Positions 34,114 through 43,358 are shown, counted from the stretch's first letter. The stretch: DNA of 64,000 nucleotides from Terriglobia bacterium (GCA_020073385.1 JAIQFH010000022.1:1-64000); one strand, 5' to 3'. Notes: generated from the letters alone by a model not told the origin. Numbers and translations are program-made.

Positions 34114-35967
34114 ATGCTTTTACGCACACTTGTGCTTGCGCTGCTTTTTGCTACTCCTCTCGCTTCCGGCCGCGATAAGCCAGAGAACTGGATACAGGTC
34201 ACCAGCCCGCACTTTATCGTGGCGACCAATGCCAACGAGAAGCAGGGTCGCCGCCTTGCTGACCAGTTCGAGCGCATGCGCTCGGTTTTCCACGCGGCAT
34301 TCCCCAAACTCGAGGTCGATCCCGGAGTGCCGATCGTTGTCCTCGCCGTCAAAGACGAAAAGGACTTCCGGGCTCTCGAACCGGAGGAGTATCTCGCCAA
34401 GGGATCGCTCAAGCTCGGCGGCTTGTTCTTGCACGGTCCGGACAAGAATTATGTGTTGATGCGCATCGATGCTGAAGGGCAACATCCCTACTCGGTGATC
34501 TATCACGAGTACACGCATCTGCTCATCAGCAAGTCTGCCGATTGGATGCCCTTGTGGATGAATGAGGGACTGGCGGAGTTTTACGAAAACACGGAAATCC
34601 ACGAGAAGGACGCCTCTCTGGGAGAACCAAGCGCAGAGAACCTCGAGTGGCTCCGGCAGAACCGGCTTCTTCCACTGGCCACTCTCTTGACCGTGGACCA
34701 GAAATCTCCCTACTACCATGAGGAGAAAAAAGGCTCGATCTTTTATGCGGAGTCGTGGGCCCTTACGCACTACATCCAGATGAATGATTTTTCGCAGAAG
34801 GCCCACCGGTTGAATGACTACTCGGCGTTGCTGGTTCAAAAAATCGATCCGGTCACGGCCGCCACGCGTGCCTTCGGCGATTTGAAGCAGTTGGAGAAGA
34901 ACCTGGAGAACTACATCCGGGGAGGCTCTTTTCAATACTTCAAGATGACGACCACGACTGAGGTGGATGATTCCGCGTTCAAAGTGCAATCACTCACCGG
35001 CACGCAATCCGACGCTCTGCGGGCGGATTTTCTGGCGTACAACCATAGAACCGGCGATGCCCAGAGTCTCCTGGATCGGATACTAAAGGAAGATCCGAAG
35101 AACGTCTTAGCGCAAGAGACTAAGGGCTTTCTTGCGATGCAGGAAGGCCACTCCGACGAAGCAAAGAAATGGTACGAGCAGGCCGTGCAACTTGATTCGC
35201 AAAGCTTTCTCGCCCATTACTACTACGCGGTCATCTCGATGCGTGACGCTCGCGAGGCGACTGGACAGGATCAAGTAGAAAGCAGCCTGCGAGCAGCGAT
35301 TAAGCTGAATCCTTTGTTTGCGCCAGCGTTCGACAGCCTCGGAGTCTTTCTGGCGATGCGGCACAAGAACCTTGACGAAGCCCGCATGATGGGAGTGACG
35401 GCGGTCTCGCTGGATCCATCGAACGTCGGCTACCGGATCAACGTCGCCAATATCCTGATGACCATGGAACAAAGTCAGAATGCAATCGTGGTTTTGCAGG
35501 CTGCGGCGAAAGTGGCGAAGACGCCGGAGGAGAGCCAGATGGTGGCCGACGTCCTCACGCGAGCGCAGGAGTATGCCGAGTCACAATCTCGATTTGCCGA
35601 ACAACAGAAGCGGGCACGGGAGGATCGAAATAGCAGTAATGAGACCGTGAGCGAGGGCACTGTGCCCAGGCTAAAGCGGCGGGAACAGTTCGTGCCCAAA
35701 GGGCCGCACCGTTTCGCCGTCGGCGTTCTGAAGAGTGTCACCTGTGACAATCCGGCGTTAGATCTGACACTCTCGCGTAGTGGGAAGCCTCTTTCGTTGC
35801 ACGTCGACAACTATTTCAAGATCCCATTCAGTACTCTAGGATTTCAACCCGACAAGGACCTCGATCCCTGCACAGACCTGGAAAACCGGCCAGCGAAGGT
35901 GGAGTATGTTGAGTCCGCTAATCCTTCTGTGACCGCGCAGATTGTGTCCATCGAACTGCACAAGTGA
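34114..35967 (+). CDS. Exported peptidase-MA-like protein with TPR repeats
   Basis: The 617-residue protein has a signal peptide (MLLRTLVLALLFATPLASG). A gluzincin-type metallopeptidase domain contains the zinc motif HEYTH at residues 131-135 and the third ligand Glu151 in MNEGLAEFYE, as in the peptidase MA family (DUF1570). Residues about 290-490 hold tetratricopeptide repeats (AQETKGFLAMQEGHSDEAKK, AINLNP-like AIKLNPLFAPAFDSLGVFLA). A final beta-rich domain of about 100 residues carries Cys in SVTCDNPALDL. The product is probably a periplasmic or outer-membrane-associated peptidase or chaperone. The substrate is unknown. It is monocistronic by spacing. Confidence 0.8.
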   Translation: MLLRTLVLALLFATPLASGRDKPENWIQVTSPHFIVATNANEKQGRRLADQFERMRSVFHAAFPKLEVDPGVPIVVLAVKDEKDFRALEPEEYLAKGSLKLGGLFLHGPDKNYVLMRIDAEGQHPYSVIYHEYTHLLISKSADWMPLWMNEGLAEFYENTEIHEKDASLGEPSAENLEWLRQNRLLPLATLLTVDQKSPYYHEEKKGSIFYAESWALTHYIQMNDFSQKAHRLNDYSALLVQKIDPVTAATRAFGDLKQLEKNLENYIRGGSFQYFKMTTTTEVDDSAFKVQSLTGTQSDALRADFLAYNHRTGDAQSLLDRILKEDPKNVLAQETKGFLAMQEGHSDEAKKWYEQAVQLDSQSFLAHYYYAVISMRDAREATGQDQVESSLRAAIKLNPLFAPAFDSLGVFLAMRHKNLDEARMMGVTAVSLDPSNVGYRINVANILMTMEQSQNAIVVLQAAAKVAKTPEESQMVADVLTRAQEYAESQSRFAEQQKRAREDRNSSNETVSEGTVPRLKRREQFVPKGPHRFAVGVLKSVTCDNPALDLTLSRSGKPLSLHVDNYFKIPFSTLGFQPDKDLDPCTDLENRPAKVEYVESANPSVTAQIVSIELHK

Positions 35968-36063
35968 CCCCATCACACTTCGCGCGTGCATTTCTTGAGC
36001 CGTTATAATAGAGAGATTCTCTGGCGGTGGAATTTGGCTTTGTGGGGCTGCCGGCGAAACCAG

Positions 36064-36101
36064 GCCGAGCGTTGCTCGGCGGACGGGCGCGGCGCCCGTC
36101 C
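36064..36101. repeat. Double-hairpin repeat upstream of uvrB
   Basis: GCCGAGC-GTT-GCTCGGC (36064-36080) is followed directly by GGACGGGCG (36081-36089) pairing with CGCCCGTCC (36093-36101), then CTACACA. Structure and trailing sequence match the repeat inside the yyaL-like gene and at 39681. Bases 36110-36125 after it (GGATTCCTAGCTTCGC...) resemble the 6754 repeat. Confidence 0.7.
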
Positions 36102-36230
36102 CTACACAGGCGGATTCCTAGCTTCGCTCGGAATGACAAAATCGAGGACAGTTTCTGTCCTCAACTTGAGCTAGTGTTCGTAGGTCGTTGGGATCGCTAA
36201 GAGCCAAGAGCTTAAGGCTAAGACCTTTTC

Positions 36231-38222
36231 ATGGATTTCAAACTCGTTTCCAGTTACAAGCCGCAGGGCGATCAGGCTGCCGCGATTCAGGCACTGACCC
36301 GCGGCGTGTTTGATCGCGAGCAGCATCAGGTGCTGCTAGGCGTCACGGGGTCTGGCAAGACTTTCACTATGGCGAAAGTGATCGAGGCGGCGAACCGCCC
36401 GACGATCGTCATGGCGCATAACAAGACGTTGGCGGCGCAGCTCTATCACGAGTTCAAGAGCTTCTTTCCGCATAATGCCGTCGAGTATTTCGTTTCCTAC
36501 TACGACTACTACCAACCCGAGGCATACGTTCCGGCAGCCGACCTCTACATCGAGAAGGAAGCGACCATCAACGATGAGCTTGACAAGTTGCGACTCTCGG
36601 CCACGCGGTCGCTGTTCGAGCGGCGCGATGCGCTAATTGTCGCGTCGGTGAGCTGTATCTACGGCTTGGGATCGCCCGAGGCGTACTACGGGATGATGCT
36701 GTTTGTCGAAAAAGGCCAGAAGGTAAAGCGCGAGGATATTACTCGCAAGCTGGTCGATATCCTCTATGAGCGGACGAACGGCGAGTTCCGCCGCGGGACG
36801 TTCCGCGTGCGCGGCGACGTCATTGAGGTTTTCCCTACCTACGACGACATGGCCTACCGCATCGAGATGTGGGGAGACCAGATCGAATCGCTTTCGCAGA
36901 TTGACCCACTCTTCGGCACGGTCAAGCAGAAGTACATGCGTTTGCCGATTTATCCCAAGACGCACTATGTGATGAAGGAGGAAACGCGAGCCTCGGCGGT
37001 GGATTCGATCAAGAAGGAACTGGCATGGTGGGAAGTTGAACTCGAGAAGCAGGGGCGACTGGTCGAATCGCAGCGCATTCATCAGCGCACCATGTTTGAT
37101 CTGGAGATGATCAAGGCCATGGGCTACTGCCACGGCATCGAAAACTACTCAAGGCATTTCACGGGACGCCTGCCGGGCGAGCCTCCACCGACACTGCTCG
37201 ATTATTTTCCGCGCGATTTCCTGATGTTCATCGACGAATCGCACCAGACTGTGCCGCAATTGCGCGGGATGTACGCGGGCGATCGCTCGCGCAAGGAAGT
37301 GCTGGTTGAGTACGGATTTCGCATGCCTTCGGCGCTCGATAACCGTCCGCTGACGTTCGAGGAATTTGAGCATCGGACAAACCAGCTTGTTTATGTCTCG
37401 GCGACGCCAGGACCTTATGAGCTGACGAAGTCTGCGGGCGTGGTGGTGGAGCAGATCATTCGACCGACCGGACTGATTGATCCTCCGGTGGAAGTGCGTC
37501 CGGTGAAGGGACAGATTGACGACCTGCTGCACGAGATTCGAGCACGGGTGGAAAAGGGCGAGCGGGTACTGGTCACGACGCTGACGAAGCGGATGTCCGA
37601 AGATTTGGCCGAATACTACGCCGAGGTAGGCGTGAAGTGCCGCTACATGCACTCGGAGATCGAGACCTTAGAGCGCGTGAAGATCCTGCGTGATCTGCGC
37701 AAAGGCGAGTTCGATGTGCTGATCGGCATCAATCTGCTGCGCGAAGGGCTGGATTTGCCGGAAGTTTCGTTGGTCGCCATTCTCGACGCTGACAAGGAAG
37801 GGTTCCTGCGGTCGAGCGGATCGCTAATTCAGACGATCGGACGCTGCGCCCGCCATCTGAACGGGCGCGCGATTCTGTATGCGGACCGGCAAACCGATTC
37901 CATGAAGCGCGCCATGGATGAAACGTCGCGCCGCCGGGCCATCCAGACGGCATATAACGAAGAGCATGGCATCACTCCGGAGTCGATCGTGCGCCCGCTC
38001 GACATGACTCTGGCGGCGATCGTCGCGGCGGATTATACCGACCTGACCGGTGGCGAGGCCGAGGGCATGCCAGAGTTCAAGTCGCAAGAAGAAGTCGACG
38101 GGTACATCGCGAAATTGGAGAGCGACATGCGCGAGGCGGCGAAACGGTTCGAGTTCGAAAAGGCGGCGAAGCTGCGGGACACGATTAAGGAGTTGCGAAC
38201 GAAGGAGTTCTTGTTCGCATAG
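36231..38222 (+). CDS. uvrB: Excinuclease ABC subunit B
   Basis: The 663-residue UvrB is the damage-verifying subunit of nucleotide excision repair. It is loaded by UvrA and recruits UvrC. The Walker A motif is [16 protein letters not shown], and the beta-hairpin region ([20 protein letters not shown]) that clamps DNA is intact. The DEAD-type motif is FIDESHQT, helicase motifs include [45 protein letters not shown] and [15 protein letters not shown], and the C-terminal UVR motif ([20 protein letters not shown]) completes the protein. Length is typical. The start [15 protein letters not shown] is canonical. No SOS box is obvious nearby, and no other uvr genes are in the window. Confidence 0.97.
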   Translation: MDFKLVSSYKPQGDQAAAIQALTRGVFDREQHQVLLGVTGSGKTFTMAKVIEAANRPTIVMAHNKTLAAQLYHEFKSFFPHNAVEYFVSYYDYYQPEAYVPAADLYIEKEATINDELDKLRLSATRSLFERRDALIVASVSCIYGLGSPEAYYGMMLFVEKGQKVKREDITRKLVDILYERTNGEFRRGTFRVRGDVIEVFPTYDDMAYRIEMWGDQIESLSQIDPLFGTVKQKYMRLPIYPKTHYVMKEETRASAVDSIKKELAWWEVELEKQGRLVESQRIHQRTMFDLEMIKAMGYCHGIENYSRHFTGRLPGEPPPTLLDYFPRDFLMFIDESHQTVPQLRGMYAGDRSRKEVLVEYGFRMPSALDNRPLTFEEFEHRTNQLVYVSATPGPYELTKSAGVVVEQIIRPTGLIDPPVEVRPVKGQIDDLLHEIRARVEKGERVLVTTLTKRMSEDLAEYYAEVGVKCRYMHSEIETLERVKILRDLRKGEFDVLIGINLLREGLDLPEVSLVAILDADKEGFLRSSGSLIQTIGRCARHLNGRAILYADRQTDSMKRAMDETSRRRAIQTAYNEEHGITPESIVRPLDMTLAAIVAADYTDLTGGEAEGMPEFKSQEEVDGYIAKLESDMREAAKRFEFEKAAKLRDTIKELRTKEFLFA

Positions 38223-38454
38223 AACCAGCCGACGTTGGAAGCTAGTGGCCTTGTTCGGCTCTGGGTGACGGGTCAAAACGTGCCATTGCCTGGTTGCAAA
38301 CAGGTGCATCGTGGCCATCGAAGAATCGACAAACCTACCTGAGCCAAAACCTTTTGACTATCTAACTACCTAGATTCCCTCGCTGTCTCAGGAGACTTAG
38401 AGCCCCTAGAATGCCACCGTGAGCATCGCAGTTCCATGAATGAGTTGAGGTGGG

Positions 38455-39402
38455 ATGATGAACTGCTTTTTTCTCGGTTTCTTCGTTTTCTCGTGTGTTC
38501 TTTCTCTGGGGGCGCAAACAGCCTCTTGGCAACCGTCGCCCGGACATACACAGCTGCCGATATGGCCGGGTACGGTGCCGGATGCACATCCTGTCCCCGG
38601 GCCGGAGTTCGCCACCACAATAAACAACAAGCTGGTCGCCGGAAGGCCATGGATCGAGGTGGATAACGTCTCGCGGCCTACAATGACCGTCTACTCCCCG
38701 GAAGGAAAGAATACAGGCACTGCGGTGGTTGTATTTCCAGGCGGTGGCTATGTGAGACTGGCGATCGATCTCGAGGGTACGGAGGTCTGCGACTGGCTAA
38801 CGTCTGCAGGGATTACGTGCGTGCTGCTGAAATATCGCGTGCCGAGCCTGCCATATGACTGGCACTGCAAGTGCCGACCCAACGGACTTGCCATATCGAC
38901 ACTCGCGCTGGAAGATGCGCAGAGGACGGTGGGGTTGGTGCGCTTTCATGCAGCGGAGTGGCATATCGATCCTCACAAGATTGGAGTGCTGGGGTTTTCT
39001 GCCGGCGGCTATCTAGTGGCAGAGATCAGCACGCATTTTGATCACCGGTTGTACACACCTGTCGATGCCCCAGACCGAGAAAGCTGCCGGCCCGATTTTG
39101 CCGTCGCAATCTATCCTGGGCATCTGTGGACCGAAGACAACTTTGAGTTGAATCCGCGCATTCGCGTAACCCGCCAAACCCCGCCTACATTTCTGCTGCA
39201 GGCGGAAAATGACCCGATCGATCCTGTACAGAACTCGCTGGCCTACTTGGCCGCGCTGAAACAAGCTGGCGTCCCGGTGGAAATGCATCTGTACGCGGAA
39301 GGTGGTCATGCATTTGGGCTGCGGCCTACGGAGCTTCCGATTACGGAATGGCCCAAGCTGGTAGAGAGGTGGTTGCTAACGATTGGGATTACCCCGAAGT
39401 AG
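38455..39402 (+). CDS. Exported alpha/beta hydrolase, acetyl-xylan-esterase/BD-FAE-like
   Basis: The 315-residue protein has a signal peptide (MNCFFLGFFVFSCVLSLGAQ from ATG 38458 or 38455) and an alpha/beta hydrolase domain. The oxyanion motif is VFPGGGYVRLAIDLEG, the nucleophile elbow GFSAGGYLVAEIS, the acid Asp is in ENDPIDP, and the His is in GGHAFGLR. This set matches the bifunctional feruloyl/acetyl-xylan esterase group (BD-FAE) that removes side groups from xylan. Substrate is inferred. Together with the GH2 enzyme it points to plant polysaccharide use. It is monocistronic. Confidence 0.83.
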   Translation: MMNCFFLGFFVFSCVLSLGAQTASWQPSPGHTQLPIWPGTVPDAHPVPGPEFATTINNKLVAGRPWIEVDNVSRPTMTVYSPEGKNTGTAVVVFPGGGYVRLAIDLEGTEVCDWLTSAGITCVLLKYRVPSLPYDWHCKCRPNGLAISTLALEDAQRTVGLVRFHAAEWHIDPHKIGVLGFSAGGYLVAEISTHFDHRLYTPVDAPDRESCRPDFAVAIYPGHLWTEDNFELNPRIRVTRQTPPTFLLQAENDPIDPVQNSLAYLAALKQAGVPVEMHLYAEGGHAFGLRPTELPITEWPKLVERWLLTIGITPK

Positions 39403-39729
39403 GCGCTTCGCGAAAAACCGGAGCGGCAGCTTCGATTGCATCTAGTGAAAAATCGCCATATTACTCAAAATGCAGCGGCCGGATACCCCTCCTCGTCCCG
39501 CAGAAGCAGCCTTGCGAGCGCACGGAACTTCACGCCTCTCCAATCAGATAGTTTTTCGGCGCTTCCGCGCATCGGTGACGGTAATCGTCCTCATGTTCCT
39601 ATTATCGACCGAAGGGAGAAACACTGAAGTCCACGCTCGCAGGACAGCGCCGCTTCGATAGCCAACTGACCGTCGCTGCCGGGCTTCGCCCCGCCGGACA
39701 GCCGAGGCGGCTGTCCCTACCTGTTCGAT
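39403..39729. other. Spacer containing a double-hairpin repeat
   Basis: This convergent spacer between the esterase and CheR-like genes holds a hairpin repeat at 39681-39716: GGGC-TTC-GCCC followed by GGACAGCCG (39696-39704) pairing with CGGCTGTCC (39708-39716), then CTACC. The repeat may help end transcription from both sides, but it lacks a T-run. The small forward frames at 39348-39661 are not credible genes. Confidence 0.55.
39681..39716. repeat. Double-hairpin repeat after the CheR-like gene
   Basis: This element has the same two-stem architecture and nearly the same second stem as 11411-11432 in the yyaL-like gene, with the loop G-AG-G in place of GGGG. It supports one dispersed repeat family. 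Confidence 0.65.
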
Positions 39730-40794
39730 TTAGCGCCCGTACGCAGCTGATGCGGCCATCGGCTTCCGGTGCATGGTGTAGCCGTCGTAGGTTTCCTGGC
39801 GAAAATTCAGATTCGGAGCGCAGAGCTTTTCAGTTTGGCTGAGAAACAGGTATCCGCCGGGCTCCAGATAAAGGTGCAACCGCTCCATTAGCGCGGTGCG
39901 CTGGGCGCGGGAAAGCTGCGGCAGGACGTCCATGCAGAAGATGCAGTCGAAGCGGCCGATATAGACCGGCTTGGTCAGATTCATGGTATTGAAGGTGACC
40001 AGGCTGCGAAGGCGCGGCTTCACCAGCAGGTGCGCGCCATTGGAACTGCCGGTGTTGGAATTGCCATTCGCGGAGTTCGCGATCGCAGATTCCTCCGAGC
40101 CATTCCCATTCCCGTTCGAACTTCCAATTTTCGAGAAGCACGCACGGATCATCGCCGGCGGCAGTCCCTGCAAGGCTGATTGCGGATACAGTCCGCGCTC
40201 GGCAACCTGAATGGAAGACGGCAACAAATCGCTGCCTACAATGTGAACTGACCACTCCTTGGACGAGTGCGCCGAACCGTTAGTCTCCAACACCCCTCCG
40301 CTGCGGTTCGGACTTTTCGATTCCTTAGCGGCGTTTCCGTTCGTTGAGCCGTTGCTCGCGCCACCGCCCGCTGCATTGGGCATGGCCTCGCAGATCGCCA
40401 TGGCAATCGAATAGGCTTCTTCCCCGGTGGCGCAACCGGCGCTCCAGATGCGCAGGGTGCACGCGCCATCGTCGGCTTTGCGGGTATAGAGTTGCGGCAT
40501 CACGTGACGCGCCAAAGCATTCATGGCTCCGGGATGCCGGTAGAATCCAGTCTTCGCATTGAGCACGCCGTCGAGGAACTCGGCGAACTGGGAAGGGTCG
40601 AGATCCGAGGAGCGTAACCGGTCGAGCAACGCCGTCGGCAATTCCAGTTCGTGCGCTTCCAGATAATCGGCCACGTGCGCCGCCAATGCGCTGTTCGGAC
40701 AATCGAGCAGAATCCCCGTCTGGCGCTCCACGAGCAGCCGCAGCTCAGAGAGTTCGTGCTCGAGAATGGTGACGCCCGTGATGAGTCTATGCAT
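39730..40794 (-). CDS. CheR-like protein methyltransferase with low-complexity insertions
   Basis: The 354-residue protein is a CheR-type SAM methyltransferase. An N-terminal all-alpha domain (residues about 10-90) is followed by the SAM-binding motif IWSAGCATGEEAYSIAMAI. Later motifs include IVGSDLLPSSIQVAERGLYP and FDCIFCMDVLPQLSRAQRTA, where canonical CheR has CRNVLIYF, so the catalytic loop is altered. Two Asn/Gly/Ser-rich stretches (near 140-175 and 225-255) are inserted between core strands. Whether it methylates an MCP is uncertain because of the altered loop. It is the last gene of a reverse-strand operon with a DHp-containing protein and two proteins of unknown role. Confidence 0.75.
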   Translation of the reverse strand: MHRLITGVTILEHELSELRLLVERQTGILLDCPNSALAAHVADYLEAHELELPTALLDRLRSSDLDPSQFAEFLDGVLNAKTGFYRHPGAMNALARHVMPQLYTRKADDGACTLRIWSAGCATGEEAYSIAMAICEAMPNAAGGGASNGSTNGNAAKESKSPNRSGGVLETNGSAHSSKEWSVHIVGSDLLPSSIQVAERGLYPQSALQGLPPAMIRACFSKIGSSNGNGNGSEESAIANSANGNSNTGSSNGAHLLVKPRLRSLVTFNTMNLTKPVYIGRFDCIFCMDVLPQLSRAQRTALMERLHLYLEPGGYLFLSQTEKLCAPNLNFRQETYDGYTMHRKPMAASAAYGR

Positions 40795-40850
40795 AAATCC
40801 TTTTCCTCAGAAGTGCGGCTGACGTCGCCGTCGCTCGGGGGAGGACAGGG

Positions 40851-40948
40851 TTCTCTGTTCTCAGTTCTCTGTTCTCAGTTCTCTGTTCTCAGTTCTCTGT
40901 TCTCAGTTCTCTGTTCTCAGTTCTCTGTTCTCAGTTCTCAGTTCTCAG
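40851..40948. repeat. 14-bp tandem repeat, six exact units plus one variant
   Basis: TTCTCTGTTCTCAG is repeated exactly six times from 40851 to 40934, followed by one variant unit, TTCTCAGTTCTCAG (40935-40948). Each unit is itself a doublet of TTCTCNG. The array lies between the stop of the DHp gene and the start of the CheR-like gene, in transcribed sequence, where unit gain or loss could change spacing or RNA folding. Confidence 0.92.
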
Positions 40949-41007
40949 GTTCTGCGTTCGGACTTCTTTCTTCATTTTTTGCTTTCTGACTTCTATCTTT
41001 TTCAACT

Positions 41008-41715
41008 TCAAACTGTGGCGGAGTACGATTTGTACGAATCCTGCCCGGCCTGTTGTGCGACCACGTTCATTTCTTTTTCCAGCGAGGAAAAGCGCTGCAT
41101 GATTTCGTGAATGCGCAGCGTCATGTTCCGGATCGTCTCGATCTGAGCGCGCGTTTGCGCGGAGAAGCTGCCCGGCTCCAGCAGGAGCAGATCCGAGTTT
41201 CCCAATACCGATGTGAGCGCGTTGTTCAGGCTGTGGCGCATTTCCAGCATGTAGCGTCCCAGGGTTGCCTGGCGCTCGAGCGCAGAGCAGGCCAACTCCG
41301 CAGCACGCGCCCGGGCTTCGGCTCGCGAGCGATGCACGGCTTCGGCCGCAGCCAGCACCAGGGTCTCAAGCCAGTGCTCGCTCGGCCGCAGAATGGCCAC
41401 GCGCGGCCAGCGGTCGCGGACAAGCTGTGCTGTCGCCGCATCGTGGCATACACAAAAAATCGGTTGCGCGGTAGAGTGCAAAGGCTCGAGAACCACCGAA
41501 AGCAGGTCGCGCCGCACTTGCCCGACTATTGCAACGTCGAACACATCGACGGCAAAACGCGGCCACAGTTCGTCGCTCAGCAGCGTGAATGTGGGCACAT
41601 TCCGCTCCATCTGCCAGCGGGCGGTGATCCGCCGGGAGAAGTCGGGTTCGTCGGAAATGATCAGGACGGTCGGTGTTTCCACGTGCCAGCTTTCCTCGTT
41701 GTGCCTGTAAACCAT
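41008..41715 (-). CDS. Receiver-like protein with DHp domain but no kinase catalytic domain
   Basis: The 235-residue cytosolic protein starts at ATG 41715 or GTG 41682, the latter with AGGAAAG upstream. The N-terminal half (residues about 13-125) looks like a receiver-type alpha/beta domain (TVLIISDEPDFSRRITARW, FDVAIVGQVRRDL), lacking a clear phospho-Asp in the normal place. The C-terminal half contains a histidine-kinase dimerisation/phosphotransfer-like H-box, YMLEMRHSLNNALTSVLGNS, and the second helix of a helical hairpin. No ATPase domain (N, G1, G2 boxes) follows. It may pass phosphate like Spo0B or scaffold another kinase. Both ideas are inferences. It lies 30 bases after the gene at 41746-42939. 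Confidence 0.6.
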   Translation of the reverse strand: MVYRHNEESWHVETPTVLIISDEPDFSRRITARWQMERNVPTFTLLSDELWPRFAVDVFDVAIVGQVRRDLLSVVLEPLHSTAQPIFCVCHDAATAQLVRDRWPRVAILRPSEHWLETLVLAAAEAVHRSRAEARARAAELACSALERQATLGRYMLEMRHSLNNALTSVLGNSDLLLLEPGSFSAQTRAQIETIRNMTLRIHEIMQRFSSLEKEMNVVAQQAGQDSYKSYSATV

Positions 41716-41745
41716 TACATCGAGAGCCAGACAACCTCTGCCAAC

Positions 41746-42939
41746 TCACTTCTTCTTTGGCGGCTGCGATGCGGAATCCGCATCCCAGCCGGTCGAGCCG
41801 GAAACTTCAAACTCAGGAGCGTCCGCCGGCGGGGGAGCGGGCTTGCTCGTCTTAGCCATGGGCGCAGCCGCGGGTTTCGCAGCGGGTCTCGCTGTGGTGG
41901 CAGCTGCCGCGGCCTTCGCTGCGGGTGCCGGTGATTTGCCGGCCGAGGCAGGCAGCTTGACCGGGACTGTTGCCATCGGTTTTGGCGCCGCCACGGGTTG
42001 CGCCGGAGCCGCGGGTTTCGCAGCAGAGCCCGGCTTTGCTTTTGCGTCTGCTTCCGAGGTCTTGCCGCGGCCTAATGCGTGTTCAACGGAAGCGCGCAAA
42101 TCGACCAGCATGCGCAGCGGCGATCCGGAGGAATACTCCGCCTGGAACATCACTTTCCACGACTGGCAGATCATGCGCAGCCGGATGATCGGTTCCTGAG
42201 CTGAGAACTGAGCCCGGCGGCAGTCGAGGGTTTCTATCCCCTTATCTTCAAGCTCGGTCAGGCCATCGAGAATCAGGTTCAGGTCGCCGAGCATCAACCG
42301 GAAAAAAGCCCGCCGCATCAGATAGCCGAAACGGGTAAACGCTGCAAGCGCCACCGGCAGATAGAACAACTCTCCCGCAAGTCCCTTGGCCTTTCGTCCT
42401 TGTTCCAGAACTCCGCCGTGCAAGAGCTCGTCCAGTGATTTGCACTTGCGGGCAGCATCGAGCACCCGGTCCAGCGAATTGAGCCATACCGGGGGCTTCA
42501 GCTCAATCGGCCCGAGCACTGTCTCCATCGTTTGAGCGACGTAAGCCAGATCCACCTCGGCATCATTGAGTCCCGCGGGAGCGATCTGGCTGAAGTACTG
42601 CACCAGGAGGAAATCGATCTTGTCGCGAACGGCGTCGCTCTTGTTGGACTTAGCCAAAAAGTGTTGCAACAGCGTAGTCAGTCCTTCTTGACTCACCAGT
42701 GAACTGGTCTGCAGGAACTGGCGGAGCTGGTGCACCTGGATAGCTCCATCCATGTGCTCAAGCCATTGATTGGCCTGCTCGACGGTTTCTTTGCCGGGAG
42801 TCTCCACGCCGGCTTCCAGTTCGCCGCAGGGTTTCACATCGATGGCAAACTCGCGCGCCAGTTCGAAATAGATGGGATACAGTTTGCGCGCGAAGCTCCA
42901 TTGTGTAGCGAGGTCTTGCACGGGTGTGGTTGGAGTCAT
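41746..42939 (-). CDS. Conserved hypothetical with Ala/Pro/Lys-rich tail
   Basis: The 397-residue soluble protein is mainly alpha-helical for residues 1-275, with Trp/Phe/Leu-rich segments (LAGELFYLPVALAAFTRFGY, RRAFFRLMLGDLNLILDGL). A low-complexity tail rich in Ala, Pro and Lys (about 280-385) ends FEVSGSTGWDADSASQPPKK. I recognise no family. The start ATG 42939 overlaps the preceding gene's stop by four bases, so the two are coupled. The stop is followed 30 bases later by the DHp gene. The genes around it are signalling proteins, so it may be a scaffold or effector of that system. There is no signal peptide or membrane helix. Confidence 0.6.
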   Translation of the reverse strand: MTPTTPVQDLATQWSFARKLYPIYFELAREFAIDVKPCGELEAGVETPGKETVEQANQWLEHMDGAIQVHQLRQFLQTSSLVSQEGLTTLLQHFLAKSNKSDAVRDKIDFLLVQYFSQIAPAGLNDAEVDLAYVAQTMETVLGPIELKPPVWLNSLDRVLDAARKCKSLDELLHGGVLEQGRKAKGLAGELFYLPVALAAFTRFGYLMRRAFFRLMLGDLNLILDGLTELEDKGIETLDCRRAQFSAQEPIIRLRMICQSWKVMFQAEYSSGSPLRMLVDLRASVEHALGRGKTSEADAKAKPGSAAKPAAPAQPVAAPKPMATVPVKLPASAGKSPAPAAKAAAAATTARPAAKPAAAPMAKTSKPAPPPADAPEFEVSGSTGWDADSASQPPKKK

Positions 42940-43301
42940 GATTTCACGATCCAGTTGGGCACTTCGCGGTTAAACCGCGCGGCCACGAGTGTGTTCCCGG
43001 GGTGATATTGCACGGCTACCACGCGAGCTTCCTCCTCGAACGAGCCGTCGGAATTACGCAACTTGAGAACATCAGCAAATTCCAGTGGCGTCTTGCAGGC
43101 GAACAAAACCTCGCGCGGCGTGCCAAATTCAATCACCGTACTTTCGCTGTAGTCCGGCAGTTGGCCGGTTTCCACCAGGCGGGCAAATTGGACTGGCATG
43201 CGCATCGCTGTCGCGTCCGGGAAAAACCGCGCCAGGCCGGCGACTGGGCTGGCATCCTGGTAGCGCGCGGTGGCTATGCCTTGGTGCGCCAATCCGATCA
43301 A
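42936..43301 (-). CDS. Small PilZ-like protein
   Basis: The 121-residue protein begins at TTG 43301, supported by AAGGGG about five bases upstream. The C-terminal 75 residues (VIEFGTPREVLFACKTPLEF, then ARVVAVQYHPGNTLVAARFN ending EVPNWIV) have a beta-barrel pattern similar to PilZ domains of acidobacteria, although the RxxxR and DxSxxG c-di-GMP residues are not evident. It may be a degenerate PilZ that binds partners rather than c-di-GMP. It is the first gene of a four-gene reverse operon with ATGA coupling to the next gene. A palindrome lies 13 bases upstream of its start. Function is inferred only. Confidence 0.55.
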   Translation of the reverse strand: MIGLAHQGIATARYQDASPVAGLARFFPDATAMRMPVQFARLVETGQLPDYSESTVIEFGTPREVLFACKTPLEFADVLKLRNSDGSFEEEARVVAVQYHPGNTLVAARFNREVPNWIVKS

Positions 43302-43313
43302 AATCCCCTTTAA

Positions 43314-43327
43314 TTAGAAACTTCTAA
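43314..43327. promoter_or_regulatory. Perfect palindrome upstream of the four-gene signalling operon
   Basis: TTAGAA-AC-TTCTAA is symmetric apart from the two central bases and ends 13 bases before the TTG start codon at 43301. It is placed to be an operator overlapping the ribosome binding region. The regulator is unknown. Confidence 0.35.
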
Positions 43328-43358
43328 CTGAACTCGCAAGCCCAGCGAAAAGCGGTCG

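Noticed and set aside
40851-40948. CRISPR array
   Set aside because: The 14-bp units are contiguous without spacers. It is a simple tandem repeat.
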